From an uncultured Desulfobacterales bacterium (GTDB taxonomy: Bacteria > Desulfobacterota > Desulfobacteria > Desulfobacterales > G020354645), in contig CAMYNZ010000075.1 of the NCBI GenBank assembly GCA_947259865.1, positions 1-12,042 of the forward strand: 12,042 nucleotides of DNA, in the 5' to 3' direction. Made by a program: the position numbers and the translations under genes. Positions 1 to 7,488 of the stretch are shown piece by piece. The notes under the pieces are model-generated. The model saw only the letters and a program-made list of their open reading frames with translations. It made no database searches and was not told where the DNA came from. How positions within the stretch are numbered: the stretch's first letter is position 1; each line of letters opens with the position of its first letter.

Positions 1-2
1 TG

Positions 3-197
3 GTTCAGTATCTGATTACGGAAGGGGTGGCCAAAGATCTTGGCGACCTGACGTCGCCTTCCCATGAAGTTACCCTCGGCGCAAAGTGGGAAGTGGTCAA
101 AGGAACGGTTTTGGAGTTCGGGCTGATTGAAAACGTAATCACCCTGGGCAACAGCCCGGATTTCGGTATCCACTTCGGAATTACATCTCGCTTCTAA
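3..197 (+). CDS. Outer-membrane beta-barrel protein, C-terminal end (partial, DUF3187-like)
   Basis: Open reading frame running in from the left edge and ending at TAA 195-197; only the last 64 residues are visible. The translation alternates polar and hydrophobic residues (for example VTLGAKWEVVKGTVLEFGL) and ends in FGIHFGITSRF. A terminal aromatic residue at the end of an amphipathic beta-strand is the recognition signature for BAM-dependent outer-membrane barrels. The phrase 'LGNSPDFGIHFG...F' resembles what I remember of the C-terminus of DUF3187 proteins, a barrel family of unknown function; that family call is tentative. No metabolic link with the downstream sugar genes is apparent, and 200 bases separate it from gnd, so it probably ends a different transcription unit. 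I see no strong terminator after it. Confidence 0.7.
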   Translation, partial: VQYLITEGVAKDLGDLTSPSHEVTLGAKWEVVKGTVLEFGLIENVITLGNSPDFGIHFGITSRF

Positions 198-304
198 GCA
201 GCCAAAAAAAGTAATTATAAAGGAAATAGCTTTTGGTATTGAAACTTTGATAAAATATGCCAGAAGTGGATTCAAAACCTCCGATGCAAAATCTTTATTT
301 ATGA

Positions 305-321
305 TTGGCACATGTAATGCA
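305..321 (+). promoter_or_regulatory. Candidate sigma-54 (-24/-12) promoter upstream of gnd
   Basis: TTGGCAC at 305-311 is followed by five bases and ATGCA at 317-321. The established consensus is YTGGCAC-N5-TTGCW. The GG (307-308) and GC (319-320) have the required 12-base offset, and the first T of the -12 element is the only core mismatch; the two preferred bases right after the -24 block do not match. A transcript would start near 332, about 66 bases before the gnd ATG. No activator site could be recognised upstream. One near-consensus site can arise by chance. Confidence 0.4.
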
Positions 322-397
322 GATGGAATTCAACCGACGAAGAAATAATTTAAAGTGAAAAGTGAAAACTTGCTAAGTATAAAAAAGGGAGGCCGAA

Positions 398-1306
398 ATG
401 AAACTAGCAATGATTGGTTTAGGACGCATGGGCATGAATATGGCCAGGCGCCTGCTGGCAGGTAACCACGAAGTGATAGCCTACAACCGCACGGCCGAGA
501 AAACAAATCAATTGGTCAAAGAAGATGCCGCAGGGGCCTATTCACTTCAAGAAGTGGCCGAAAAACTCTCGCCACCGCGCATCGCCTGGCTGATGTTGCC
601 GGCCGGTCAACTGGTGGATGATCACGTTAATCAGCTAAAGGCGCTTTTTTCATCAGGTGATATCATCATTGACGGCGGCAATACCTACTACAAGGATGAT
701 ATTCGCCGGTCCAAAATTCTTGAAGAAAAAGGAATCCAATATATAGATGCCGGTGTCAGTGGCGGCATATGGGGCCTTGAAGTGGGGTACTGTCTGATGA
801 TTGGCGGAGACAAAGACACCTATCACCACCTTGAGCCCGTATTTGAGACCCTGGCACCTAAGGATGGATATCTGCACTGCGGTGCAGTCGGATCAGGGCA
901 TTTTGTAAAAATGGTTCACAACGGTATCGAGTACGGAATGATGCAGGCCTATGGCGAGGGATTTGAAATACTTGAAGCTTCTGAATACGGTGATTATTTT
1001 AATTACGCGGAAATCGCCCATCTCTGGAACCAGGGCAGCGTGGTGCGTTCATGGCTGCTGGAATTGGCGGAAGACGCCTTTAAAAAGGACGCTAAACTGT
1101 CCGATATTCAGGGTTATGTCGAAGATTCAGGCGAAGGGCGTTGGACGGTTCAGCAAGCAGTGGAGACCGGGGTGCCTGCCGAAGTCATTACACTGTCCTT
1201 ATTGCGCAGGTTCCGTTCCCGCCAGAATAATACCTTTACCGACAGAGTACTGGCAGCCTTGCGCCGCGAGTTTGGCGGACACGCCACCGTTTCAACTGAA
1301 AAATGA
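398..1306 (+). CDS. gnd: 6-phosphogluconate dehydrogenase, decarboxylating, short form
   Basis: Oxidative decarboxylation of 6-phosphogluconate to ribulose-5-phosphate, CO2 and a reduced nicotinamide cofactor; cytoplasmic. The N-terminal Rossmann fold has GLGRMG at residues 7-12. The substrate-binding GGN is at 93-95 and the SGG loop at 121-123 within DAGVSGGIWG. The catalytic cluster K171, H174, N175 and E178 lies in KMVHNGIEYG. At 302 aa this is the short (YqeC/GndA-like) type, lacking the long C-terminal helical repeat of the roughly 470-aa enzymes; DSGEGRWT near 248-255 corresponds to the C-terminal signature region. The second strand ends in N30-R31-T32, which in long enzymes marks NADP+ use, whereas many short enzymes carry an acidic residue there and prefer NAD+. 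ATG 398 has a strong Shine-Dalgarno GGGAGG at 387-392. First gene of the sugar block, 54 bases before zwf. Confidence 0.96.
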   Translation: MKLAMIGLGRMGMNMARRLLAGNHEVIAYNRTAEKTNQLVKEDAAGAYSLQEVAEKLSPPRIAWLMLPAGQLVDDHVNQLKALFSSGDIIIDGGNTYYKDDIRRSKILEEKGIQYIDAGVSGGIWGLEVGYCLMIGGDKDTYHHLEPVFETLAPKDGYLHCGAVGSGHFVKMVHNGIEYGMMQAYGEGFEILEASEYGDYFNYAEIAHLWNQGSVVRSWLLELAEDAFKKDAKLSDIQGYVEDSGEGRWTVQQAVETGVPAEVITLSLLRRFRSRQNNTFTDRVLAALRREFGGHATVSTEK

Positions 1307-1360
1307 ATTATCCGCAGACCCATCATAGCGGGACAGGCATTAGCGTGTGAGGTGATACCT

Positions 1361-2929
1361 ATGGCAAACGAGACTACCGGCCAGACCGGTTCCGGTGAGG
1401 CAAGGATAACGGTCAATCCCCCGGACCAAACGGTTTCGGTCGAAGAATGCAGCACTGTTCAGCGCAGTGAGCCATGTACCATCGTCATCATGGGAGCTAC
1501 CGGTGACTTGACGGCCAGAAAACTGATTCCGGCACTTTTTAATCTTTACAAAAACGGCGGTCTGCCTGACCCCTGCATTGTTGTGGGATGCGGTCGCACA
1601 AAACTGAGCGATGATGATTTCAGGCAAAAAATGACAACCGCCATAAACAACCTGAAAAAGCCGGATCGTTCAACCTGGCAAACCTTTGCAGGGTCACTTT
1701 TTTACCGATCGATTGTCTATGATGATGTCTCATCCTATACCCGGCTGTCTGCCTCACTGCAAGACCTCGATCAAAAACATAAGACCCGGGGAAACAAAAT
1801 GTTCTACCTGGCCCTGCCCCCGACCCTTTACCGGCCGGTTGCCCAGATGCTGGGAAAAGCAGGTCTTAACAACGAAGGACGCGATGGTAATAGCTGGGCG
1901 CGACTGGTGGTGGAAAAACCATTCGGCCGGGATCTTGAATCCGCCATCGAGCTGGACCGAGGGATTCATCAATATTTTCAGGAGCACCAAATTTTCAGAA
2001 TCGATCACTATCTGGCCAAAGAAACCGTGCAGAATGTTTTAATGCTCCGTTTCGCCAACGCCATTTTTGAGCCGGTCTGGAACAGAAGATATATCGAAAA
2101 TATCAGCATTACGGCTACCGAAACCCTGGGGGTGGAGCACCGGGCCGGCTATTATGAACAGTCCGGTGTACTCAGAGATATGTTTCAAAATCACATGATG
2201 CAGCTTTTAGCCCTTATGGCCATGGAGCCGCCCTCGCGGTTTGTCGCCGAACACGTGCGGGATGAAAGGATCAAGGTTTTCCGGGCGCTCAGGCCCTTTC
2301 CGATTGATCAACTCAGAGAGCACCTTGCACTTGGCCAGTACGACGCGGGAACGATTAACGGTGAAACCGTTCAGGCCTATCGGCAAGAACCGGGGGTGAA
2401 CCCGGATTCACTTACACCCACGTTTGCCCGCATGAAAGTTTTTGTGGATAACTGGCGCTGGCAGGGTGTACCCTTTTTTTTGACCTCCGGTAAACGGCTG
2501 GCCAAAAAAATCACCGAAATTGCCATTCAGTTTAAAGAGGTTCCCCATTCCATGTTTCGCCGTGTCATGGGCGGAGATATTTCGGCCAACCGCCTGATCC
2601 TGGGTATCTATCCGGAAGAAAAAATTACCCTGACCTTTCAAACCAAATTTCCGGGTACACGTGTGTGCCTGCGCTCGGTAACCATGGATTTTAACTATCA
2701 TCAAAATTATGAAGGACCTGCCCTGGAGGCCTATGAAAAGGTCCTGCTGGATTGTATGCTGGGTGATCAAATGTTGTTCTGGCGACAGGACGCTGTTGAA
2801 CAATGCTGGAATTTCTTAACGCCCGTTTTATCGGAATGCGAAACCTGCGGCTATCAGGTGGATATGCTGCAGTTCTATAAATCCGGCAGCCGGGGTACCG
2901 CGGGAGCTGAAGCGTTGAAAGCAAGTTAG
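1361..2929 (+). CDS. zwf: Glucose-6-phosphate 1-dehydrogenase
   Basis: Oxidises glucose-6-phosphate to 6-phosphogluconolactone, the entry step of the oxidative pentose phosphate pathway. The nucleotide-binding fingerprint GATGDL is at residues 45-50, the EKPFG motif follows VV near 189-194, the substrate signature RIDHYLAKE is at 213-221, and the general-base histidine H278 lies in QNHMMQ. The usual signature is DHYLGKE, so Gly is replaced by Ala at 219 while the substrate-contacting His216, Tyr217 and Lys220 remain. I chose ATG 1361 (522 aa) because GAGGTGA ends five bases before it; the in-frame GTG at 1352 sits inside that ribosome-binding site. The protein has an extra polar N-terminal stretch of about 30 residues before the Rossmann fold compared with E. 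coli Zwf. Probably co-transcribed with gnd. Confidence 0.96.
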   Translation: MANETTGQTGSGEARITVNPPDQTVSVEECSTVQRSEPCTIVIMGATGDLTARKLIPALFNLYKNGGLPDPCIVVGCGRTKLSDDDFRQKMTTAINNLKKPDRSTWQTFAGSLFYRSIVYDDVSSYTRLSASLQDLDQKHKTRGNKMFYLALPPTLYRPVAQMLGKAGLNNEGRDGNSWARLVVEKPFGRDLESAIELDRGIHQYFQEHQIFRIDHYLAKETVQNVLMLRFANAIFEPVWNRRYIENISITATETLGVEHRAGYYEQSGVLRDMFQNHMMQLLALMAMEPPSRFVAEHVRDERIKVFRALRPFPIDQLREHLALGQYDAGTINGETVQAYRQEPGVNPDSLTPTFARMKVFVDNWRWQGVPFFLTSGKRLAKKITEIAIQFKEVPHSMFRRVMGGDISANRLILGIYPEEKITLTFQTKFPGTRVCLRSVTMDFNYHQNYEGPALEAYEKVLLDCMLGDQMLFWRQDAVEQCWNFLTPVLSECETCGYQVDMLQFYKSGSRGTAGAEALKAS

Positions 2930-3321
2930 GTTCTTCGTCAATTAATACAGAAAAAATGACTTCGATGATTGTAACAATTTCATTTATTATTTCGGGCTGA
3001 TGCTGGATACTGGATGCTTGATGCTGGATAAAAAAAATAACTATTAAGGTACATGACTTCTCCCATGACTGCGCTTGGGAATAATGGCTCTGAGGAGTAG
3101 CAAATTTCGTAACCTTCGTTTCGATCAGACACTGGATGCTCGATCATCGATCATCGATAACTTAACGGTACGGCGTTAATCCTGTGCCATCCAGTATCCA
3201 GTATCCAGCATCGAGCATCGGTAACTAATGTCAAAACCGTGAGTTACAAACATCGACAAAAAATATCGATATGGCACCGCTAAGCGCCTAAAGGAAATCC
3301 AATAAAAACAGAGGAGGGAAA
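2930..3321. other. 392-base intergenic region between zwf and tkt
   Basis: No plausible gene. It holds the GGATACTGGAT-type inverted repeat (see 2999-3221), a short dyad TTAACG/CGTTAA at 3162-3167 and 3174-3179, and the tkt ribosome-binding site GAGGAGGG just before 3322. No convincing sigma-70 or sigma-54 promoter could be recognised, although a gap of this length before tkt suggests that tkt may have its own transcription start. Confidence 0.7.
2999..3221. repeat. Inverted-repeat element built of short GGATACTGGAT/GATGCT units
   Basis: The left arm (2999-3030) and right arm (3189-3221) are made of tandem degenerate units of 7-10 bases. They share a perfect 17-base inverted match, GATGCTGGATACTGGAT at 2999-3015 and its complement at 3196-3212. 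A third related tract, with ATCATCG iterations, is at 3129-3158. The roughly 165 bases between the arms have no recognisable gene. I recall similar degenerate tracts scattered in Desulfobacterales genomes; their origin is not known to me. Confidence 0.75.
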
Positions 3322-5325
3322 ATGGCGACGAAACTCGATGAATTATGTGTGAACACGATACGGATGCTATCTGCAGATGGGGTGGAAAAAGCCAAATCCG
3401 GTCACCCGGGAATGCCCATGGGAGCAGCCAGCATGGCCCATGTCCTATGGACCCGTTTTTTGCGCCACCATCCCCAAAAGCCGGATTGGCCCAACCGGGA
3501 CCGGTTTGTTTTATCCGCCGGTCACGGATCAATGCTGCTGTATAGCCTGCTTCATTTAACCGGTTATGACCTCCCGTTGGAGGAAATCAAAAATTTTCGC
3601 CAATGGGGTAGTAAAACCCCCGGGCATCCGGAACATGGTCTGACCCCGGGTGTTGAGACAACAACCGGTCCTCTGGGTCAGGGGTTTGCCAACGGTGTCG
3701 GAATGGCAATTGCCGAAAGCTATCTGGCGGCCCGAATTAACCGGCCCGACCACCCAATCGTGGACCACTATACCTATGGTATCGTCAGCGACGGTGACCT
3801 TATGGAAGGGGTTTCCCACGAGGCGGCTTCTCTGGCAGGCCACTTGAAACTCGGCAAACTGATCTATCTTTACGACGACAATCGTATTTCGATTGAGGGA
3901 AGCACCGATCTTGCCTTCAGTGAGGATCGCATAGAACGTTTTAAAGCCTACGGTTGGCACGTACAACACCTGGAGGATGGAAATGATCTGGCCGCCATTG
4001 AAAAAGCAATCACTGCGGCTCAAGCGGAAAACCGATCCCCGTCAATCATATCGGTGCGCACCCATATTGGATACGGAAGCCCGAACAAGCAGGATACGGC
4101 CGGTGTTCATGGAGAACCGCTCGGCTCTGAAGAAATAATACTGTCGAAACAAAATTTGAAATGGCCGGTTGACCCGCCGTTTTTAATTCCGGAGGAAGGA
4201 TTGAATTATTTCCGTCAGGCCCTGGAAAAAGGAAAAGTCCTGGAAAGCGAGTGGCAGGCCTTGATGCAATCATACAGCGAAGCCCATCCTGAAATTGCCG
4301 CAGAATGGCGTCGCTGGATAAACGGTGAATTACCGGACGGATGGAACAAAGATATCGAACTATTTCCCGCGGATGCCAAGGGTGTCGCCACCCGGGTCGC
4401 ATCCGGAACCGTTTTGAATGCTATCGCAGCCAATGTTGCCAATCTGATGGGTGGCTCTGCCGACCTGGCCCCTTCCACCAAAACAATTATCAATGGAGAA
4501 AGCGATTTCCAGGCCGCTCAATATGATGGGCGCAATATGCGCTTCGGTGTCCGGGAACACGCCATGGGGTCGATCTTAAACGGAATGTCATTGCATGGTG
4601 GTTTGATGCCATACGGCGCAACCTTTCTGGTGTTTTCCGATTATATGCGCCCGGCGATTCGCCTGGCAGCGCTCACGGGTCTCAACATTATCTATGTTTT
4701 CACCCACGACAGTATCGGTTTGGGCGAAGATGGGCCAACCCATCAACCCATCGAGCACCTGGCCGCCCTGCGGGCCATACCCAATCTTACGGTAATCCGC
4801 CCCTGTGATGCCAACGAAACTGCCGAGGCATGGCGGTTTGCCATCCAAAACAAAAAGGGGCCGGTGGCCCTGGTCTTGACCCGGCAAAATACCCCGACGC
4901 TTGACCGTGAAATCTTTGCCGCAGCCGACGGGCTGCAGCGCGGAGCTTACACCCTCAGCGATGCCAAAGACGGAAAACCCGATGTTTTACTTCTGGCCAG
5001 TGGATCTGAGGTTCACATTGCGCTCCAGGCTGCGGACACGCTGACCCAAAAAGATATTTCCGTGCGCGTCGTGAGCATGCCGTCCTGGGAGTTATTCGAC
5101 CGTCAGCCGGAAGCATACCGGCAGAAAGTTCTGCCGCCCCAAACAAGCATCCGACTCGCAATCGAAGCGGGTATCCCGCAAGGCTGGCACCGCTATGTCG
5201 GCAGCAATGGGGCGGTAGTGGGGCTGGATCACTTTGGCGCTTCGGCCCCGTACCAGATATTATACGATAAATTCGGTATCACGGCCAATGCGCTGGTGGA
5301 AAAAGCAACGGCACTGCTGGGTTAA
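3322..5325 (+). CDS. tkt: Transketolase
   Basis: Thiamine-diphosphate enzyme transferring two-carbon ketol units between pentose phosphates, sedoheptulose-7-phosphate, fructose-6-phosphate, erythrose-4-phosphate and glyceraldehyde-3-phosphate. At 667 aa it is full length. The N-terminal domain contains SGHPGMPMG (catalytic-site His28), [10 protein letters not shown] and TTGPLGQG. The diphosphate/metal motif reads SDGDLMEG followed by [10 protein letters not shown]; the first position, usually Gly (GDG), is Ser here. The central domain carries [12 protein letters not shown], with the conserved Glu that activates the cofactor, and [14 protein letters not shown]. The C-terminal domain has the LLASGSEV motif. 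The presence of all three domains in one chain separates it from split transketolases. ATG 3322 has GAGGAGGG directly upstream. It sits between zwf and pgl, linking the oxidative and non-oxidative branches. Confidence 0.97.
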   Translation: MATKLDELCVNTIRMLSADGVEKAKSGHPGMPMGAASMAHVLWTRFLRHHPQKPDWPNRDRFVLSAGHGSMLLYSLLHLTGYDLPLEEIKNFRQWGSKTPGHPEHGLTPGVETTTGPLGQGFANGVGMAIAESYLAARINRPDHPIVDHYTYGIVSDGDLMEGVSHEAASLAGHLKLGKLIYLYDDNRISIEGSTDLAFSEDRIERFKAYGWHVQHLEDGNDLAAIEKAITAAQAENRSPSIISVRTHIGYGSPNKQDTAGVHGEPLGSEEIILSKQNLKWPVDPPFLIPEEGLNYFRQALEKGKVLESEWQALMQSYSEAHPEIAAEWRRWINGELPDGWNKDIELFPADAKGVATRVASGTVLNAIAANVANLMGGSADLAPSTKTIINGESDFQAAQYDGRNMRFGVREHAMGSILNGMSLHGGLMPYGATFLVFSDYMRPAIRLAALTGLNIIYVFTHDSIGLGEDGPTHQPIEHLAALRAIPNLTVIRPCDANETAEAWRFAIQNKKGPVALVLTRQNTPTLDREIFAAADGLQRGAYTLSDAKDGKPDVLLLASGSEVHIALQAADTLTQKDISVRVVSMPSWELFDRQPEAYRQKVLPPQTSIRLAIEAGIPQGWHRYVGSNGAVVGLDHFGASAPYQILYDKFGITANALVEKATALLG

Positions 5326-5332
5326 TTCCTGA

Positions 5333-5409
5333 ATTTTGCATGAAAATTGATGAGAATCTTGTAAATAAAAGCCTCCGACTTGTCAGCCTCTGGAGGGCTC
5401 GTGCAAAAT
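5333..5409. repeat. Nested inverted repeats between tkt and pgl
   Basis: Outer arms ATTTTGCATGA (5333-5343) and TCGTGCAAAAT (5399-5409) pair at 10 of 11 positions. Inner arms CCTCC (5372-5376) and GGAGG (5392-5396) form a second short stem. No T-tract follows, so this is not a classical intrinsic terminator. It may be an mRNA processing or stability structure, or a degenerate intergenic repeat; the inner stem alone is weak. Confidence 0.4.
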
Positions 5410-5440
5410 CCAGGTAGCGAGCGCCCATGTAAAAAGAAAA

Positions 5441-6211
5441 ATGCCGCACCAAAATGAGATCATTATCGAAGCCGACGCAACCCGGCTGGCGAACAGAGGG
5501 GCCGCTTTATTCAAGCAGTGCGCAAAAGACAGTATCGAGCGCGCTGGTCGATTCAGCGTTGCAGTTTCCGGCGGTTCGACCCCCCGTGCGATGCACAGAC
5601 TGCTTGGACGGGAACCTTATCTATTTGAAATAAACTGGCAGTGCACCCATATTTTCTGGGTTGATGAACGCCTGGTGCCGCTTGACGATCCGGGTAGTAA
5701 CTTCGGTGCCGCCAAAACGGATTGGCTGGATAAAATATCGATCCCGGCCAATCAGGTGCACCCTATGCCCGGGCAAATGCAACCCGAAGTCGGTACAGCA
5801 GAATATCAATCAAAACTGGAGAAGTATTTTCATGACCGGCAGAATAATTTTCCGATATTCGATCTGATTTTTTTGGGAATCGGTACCGACGGACACACTG
5901 CTTCCCTGTTTCCGGGAGATGCCGCCGCCCAAATTACCGATAATTGGGTCTTGGCTGTGAAGGGAGGGGACCCGGATGTATACAGATTGACCCTGACCCT
6001 TCCGGTGTTGAAGCATGCCAGACGTATCTGTTTTATGGTTAGCGGGCATTCAAAAGCGCCGATCATAAAAACCGTGTTTTTAGACTCTGAGGCCCAATTG
6101 CCGGCCCGGCTTGTAAGGCCGTTAAAGGGTAAATTGTTGTGGCTCCTGGACGAGGCGGCCGCATCCCTGCTGCCCGAAAAATTGACGCGCGCCGCCAGGT
6201 TCGGGGGCTAA
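5441..6211 (+). CDS. pgl: 6-phosphogluconolactonase (DevB/SOL family)
   Basis: Hydrolyses 6-phosphogluconolactone, the Zwf product, to 6-phosphogluconate, the Gnd substrate. The 256-aa length is normal for the DevB/SOL type, which is related to glucosamine-6-phosphate isomerases and distinct from the beta-propeller YbhE type. Visible motifs are VAVSGGSTPRAMHRLL (SGGSTP at residues 43-48, sugar-phosphate binding), FWVDERLVPLDDPGSNFG, and GIGTDGHTASLFPGD, with the catalytic His152 in DGHTAS. The first downstream helix/strand pair TLPVLKHARRICFMVSG is also typical. The ATG at 5441 has only an A-rich, weak Shine-Dalgarno, and no better in-frame start is near, so translation may be inefficient or coupled to upstream structure. 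It lies 115 bases after tkt and completes the set needed to go from glucose-6-phosphate to ribulose-5-phosphate. Confidence 0.94.
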   Translation: MPHQNEIIIEADATRLANRGAALFKQCAKDSIERAGRFSVAVSGGSTPRAMHRLLGREPYLFEINWQCTHIFWVDERLVPLDDPGSNFGAAKTDWLDKISIPANQVHPMPGQMQPEVGTAEYQSKLEKYFHDRQNNFPIFDLIFLGIGTDGHTASLFPGDAAAQITDNWVLAVKGGDPDVYRLTLTLPVLKHARRICFMVSGHSKAPIIKTVFLDSEAQLPARLVRPLKGKLLWLLDEAAASLLPEKLTRAARFGG

Positions 6212-6235
6212 ATTGATGTTAAACGTAAAAATAAA

Positions 6236-6369
6236 CCACGGATTTCACCGATTTCACGGATAATAAAAACCGTTAGATAAGGCATTCGGTTTTATCAGTG
6301 TCATCCGTGAAATCAGTGGTCAACAAATTGCAGGTTTTTTCACCACGGATTACGCGGATTACATGGATA
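6236..6369. repeat. CACGGATTTCAC-type hairpin repeat between pgl and glk
   Basis: GATTTCACGGAT (6250-6261) is perfectly complementary to ATCCGTGAAATC (6303-6314). Inside that stem, AAAACCG (6266-6272) pairs with CGGTTTT (6287-6293), giving a long hairpin with a loop of about 14 bases. The unit CACGGATTT also repeats in tandem on the left arm (6236-6261). A further direct copy, CACCACGGATTACGCGGATT, lies at 6341-6360. The element fills most of the 214-base gap before glk. I recall CACGGATTACACGGATT-like tracts as common intergenic repeats in several phyla. Confidence 0.75.
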
Positions 6370-6425
6370 TCACTGACAAGCTTAATACTAACTTACCTTA
6401 GTTGAAAATAAAGGAGTTTTGCCAG

Positions 6426-7385
6426 GTGAACATTCTTGCAGCCGACATCGGCGGAACAAACAGCCGTTTTGCTTTCTTCAAAGTTGCGGCGGATGGAACC
6501 ATCGGGCTGGAAGAATCCATATGGCTTAAAACCCTGGAAGCCGGCTCGTTTGCCGACTTGCTGGGGCAACTCCAGGCAAGTGATTTCGCCTTATCCCTGA
6601 AAGCAGCAGAAAGCGCGGTATTTGCAGTGGCAGGTCCTGTTGAAAAAGGGGTGTATAGCAAACCGCCTCACATACCCTGGGATATCAATTTATCAGACGC
6701 TGCCAGGGAATACGGGCTGAAACGGTGCGTTTTGATCAATGATTTTGTGGCCCAGGCCTTTGCCTGCCGGTCACCGGTGATAGAATCCGCGCAGCAGATC
6801 ATCCCCGGAAAAATAGACTCCGCATCACCACTGGTGGTCATCGGAGCCGGCACCGGCCTGGGTCAGGCTGCACTCATCCCGCTGCCTTCGGGCAGTTACA
6901 TCGCCCTTGCTTCCGAGGGAGGCCATGCCAGCTTTCCCTTTGAAAGCCAGGCCGAATTGGAATATATGAAATTTTTGCTTCACGAAACCGGTGAATCTTA
7001 CGTGAGGTCCGACACAGTGGTCTCGGGGAAAGGTTTGAGCCGGGTGCATCATTTTTTGACCGGTCAAAAGCTGCAGCCGGAAGAGGTGGCTGCTGTACTG
7101 AATGAAAATCAACGGTCCTTGCGGTGGATGGCACGCTTTTACGGGCGTGTCTGTCGCAATTTTGCACTGCAGATTCTGGCTTTCGGCGGGGTATATATAG
7201 CCGGTGGCGTGGCCGCCAAAATCCCGAATCTCGTCACTCACCGGGAATTTACAAGAGAGTTTCGACGCTCAAAAACCATGTCACATGTGCTCGAAAAGAT
7301 ACCGCTGATGCTGAATTCGAATCAGGAAAGCGGGTTGTGGGGCGCTGCGGTGCAAGGATTGGAACTTTTGAAAGAAAATACTTGA
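6426..7385 (+). CDS. glk: Glucokinase (ROK-independent, E. coli Glk type)
   Basis: ATP-dependent phosphorylation of glucose to glucose-6-phosphate, feeding Zwf. The sequence begins NILAADIGGTNSRF, the phosphate-1 loop of the actin-like ATPase fold (DIGGTN at residues 7-12). LINDFVAQAF carries the catalytic base Asp106, GAGTGLG at 140-146 is the adenosine/phosphate-2 region, and SEGGHASFPF (E164-H167) is the substrate loop. FGGVYIAGGVAAKI near the C-terminus matches the bacterial glucokinase family PF02685, and the roughly 319-aa length fits it. I chose GTG 6426 because AAGGAG at 6411-6416 lies nine bases upstream and the protein then starts directly at the first beta-strand; an in-frame TTG at 6402 precedes that ribosome-binding site. 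No repressor-type DNA-binding domain is present, unlike many ROK proteins. Confidence 0.92.
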   Translation: MNILAADIGGTNSRFAFFKVAADGTIGLEESIWLKTLEAGSFADLLGQLQASDFALSLKAAESAVFAVAGPVEKGVYSKPPHIPWDINLSDAAREYGLKRCVLINDFVAQAFACRSPVIESAQQIIPGKIDSASPLVVIGAGTGLGQAALIPLPSGSYIALASEGGHASFPFESQAELEYMKFLLHETGESYVRSDTVVSGKGLSRVHHFLTGQKLQPEEVAAVLNENQRSLRWMARFYGRVCRNFALQILAFGGVYIAGGVAAKIPNLVTHREFTREFRRSKTMSHVLEKIPLMLNSNQESGLWGAAVQGLELLKENT

Positions 7386-7434
7386 ACTTAAAACATGACC
7401 CCGAACGTTGTAGCAAAGATACGTTTACAAAATC

Positions 7435-7463
7435 TTGAGAATGAGAACATTAAATGTAATACT
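7435..7463 (+). promoter_or_regulatory. Candidate sigma-70-type promoter before tal
   Basis: TTGAGA (7435-7440, 5 of 6 to TTGACA), a 17-base spacer, and AATACT (7458-7463, 4 of 6 to TATAAT). Transcription would start near 7470, just ahead of the tal ribosome-binding site AAAGGAG (7476-7482). The very short leader and the AT-rich context make a chance match quite possible. Confidence 0.28.
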
Positions 7464-7488
7464 TTATGTATGATAAAAGGAGTAAATC

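Noticed and set aside
301..348. 15-codon ORF starting at ATG 301
   Set aside because: It is very short, has no ribosome-binding site, and overlaps the sigma-54 candidate. Codons upstream in the same frame look mildly gene-like but have no start codon.
1352..1360. GTG at 1352 as the zwf start
   Set aside because: It overlaps the GAGGTGA ribosome-binding site that is well spaced for ATG 1361, and has no Shine-Dalgarno of its own.
2999..3221. CRISPR array
   Set aside because: The units are 7-10 bases, degenerate and contiguous, arranged in opposed arms; there are no constant repeats with unique spacers and no cas genes.
3272..3286. Second sigma-54 site before tkt (TGGCAC at 3272-3277)
   Set aside because: The only GC on the downstream side is one base too close to the -24 element, and no TTGC core is present.
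3556..4023. 155-codon reading frame on the minus strand inside tkt, and similar antisense frames elsewhere
   Set aside because: They lie fully within strongly supported genes, resemble no family I know, and are expected shadows of mid-GC coding sequence.
6402..6425. TTG at 6402 as the glk start
   Set aside because: The strong AAGGAG lies downstream of it at 6411-6416 and is correctly spaced for GTG 6426, which also places the start at the first beta-strand of the fold.
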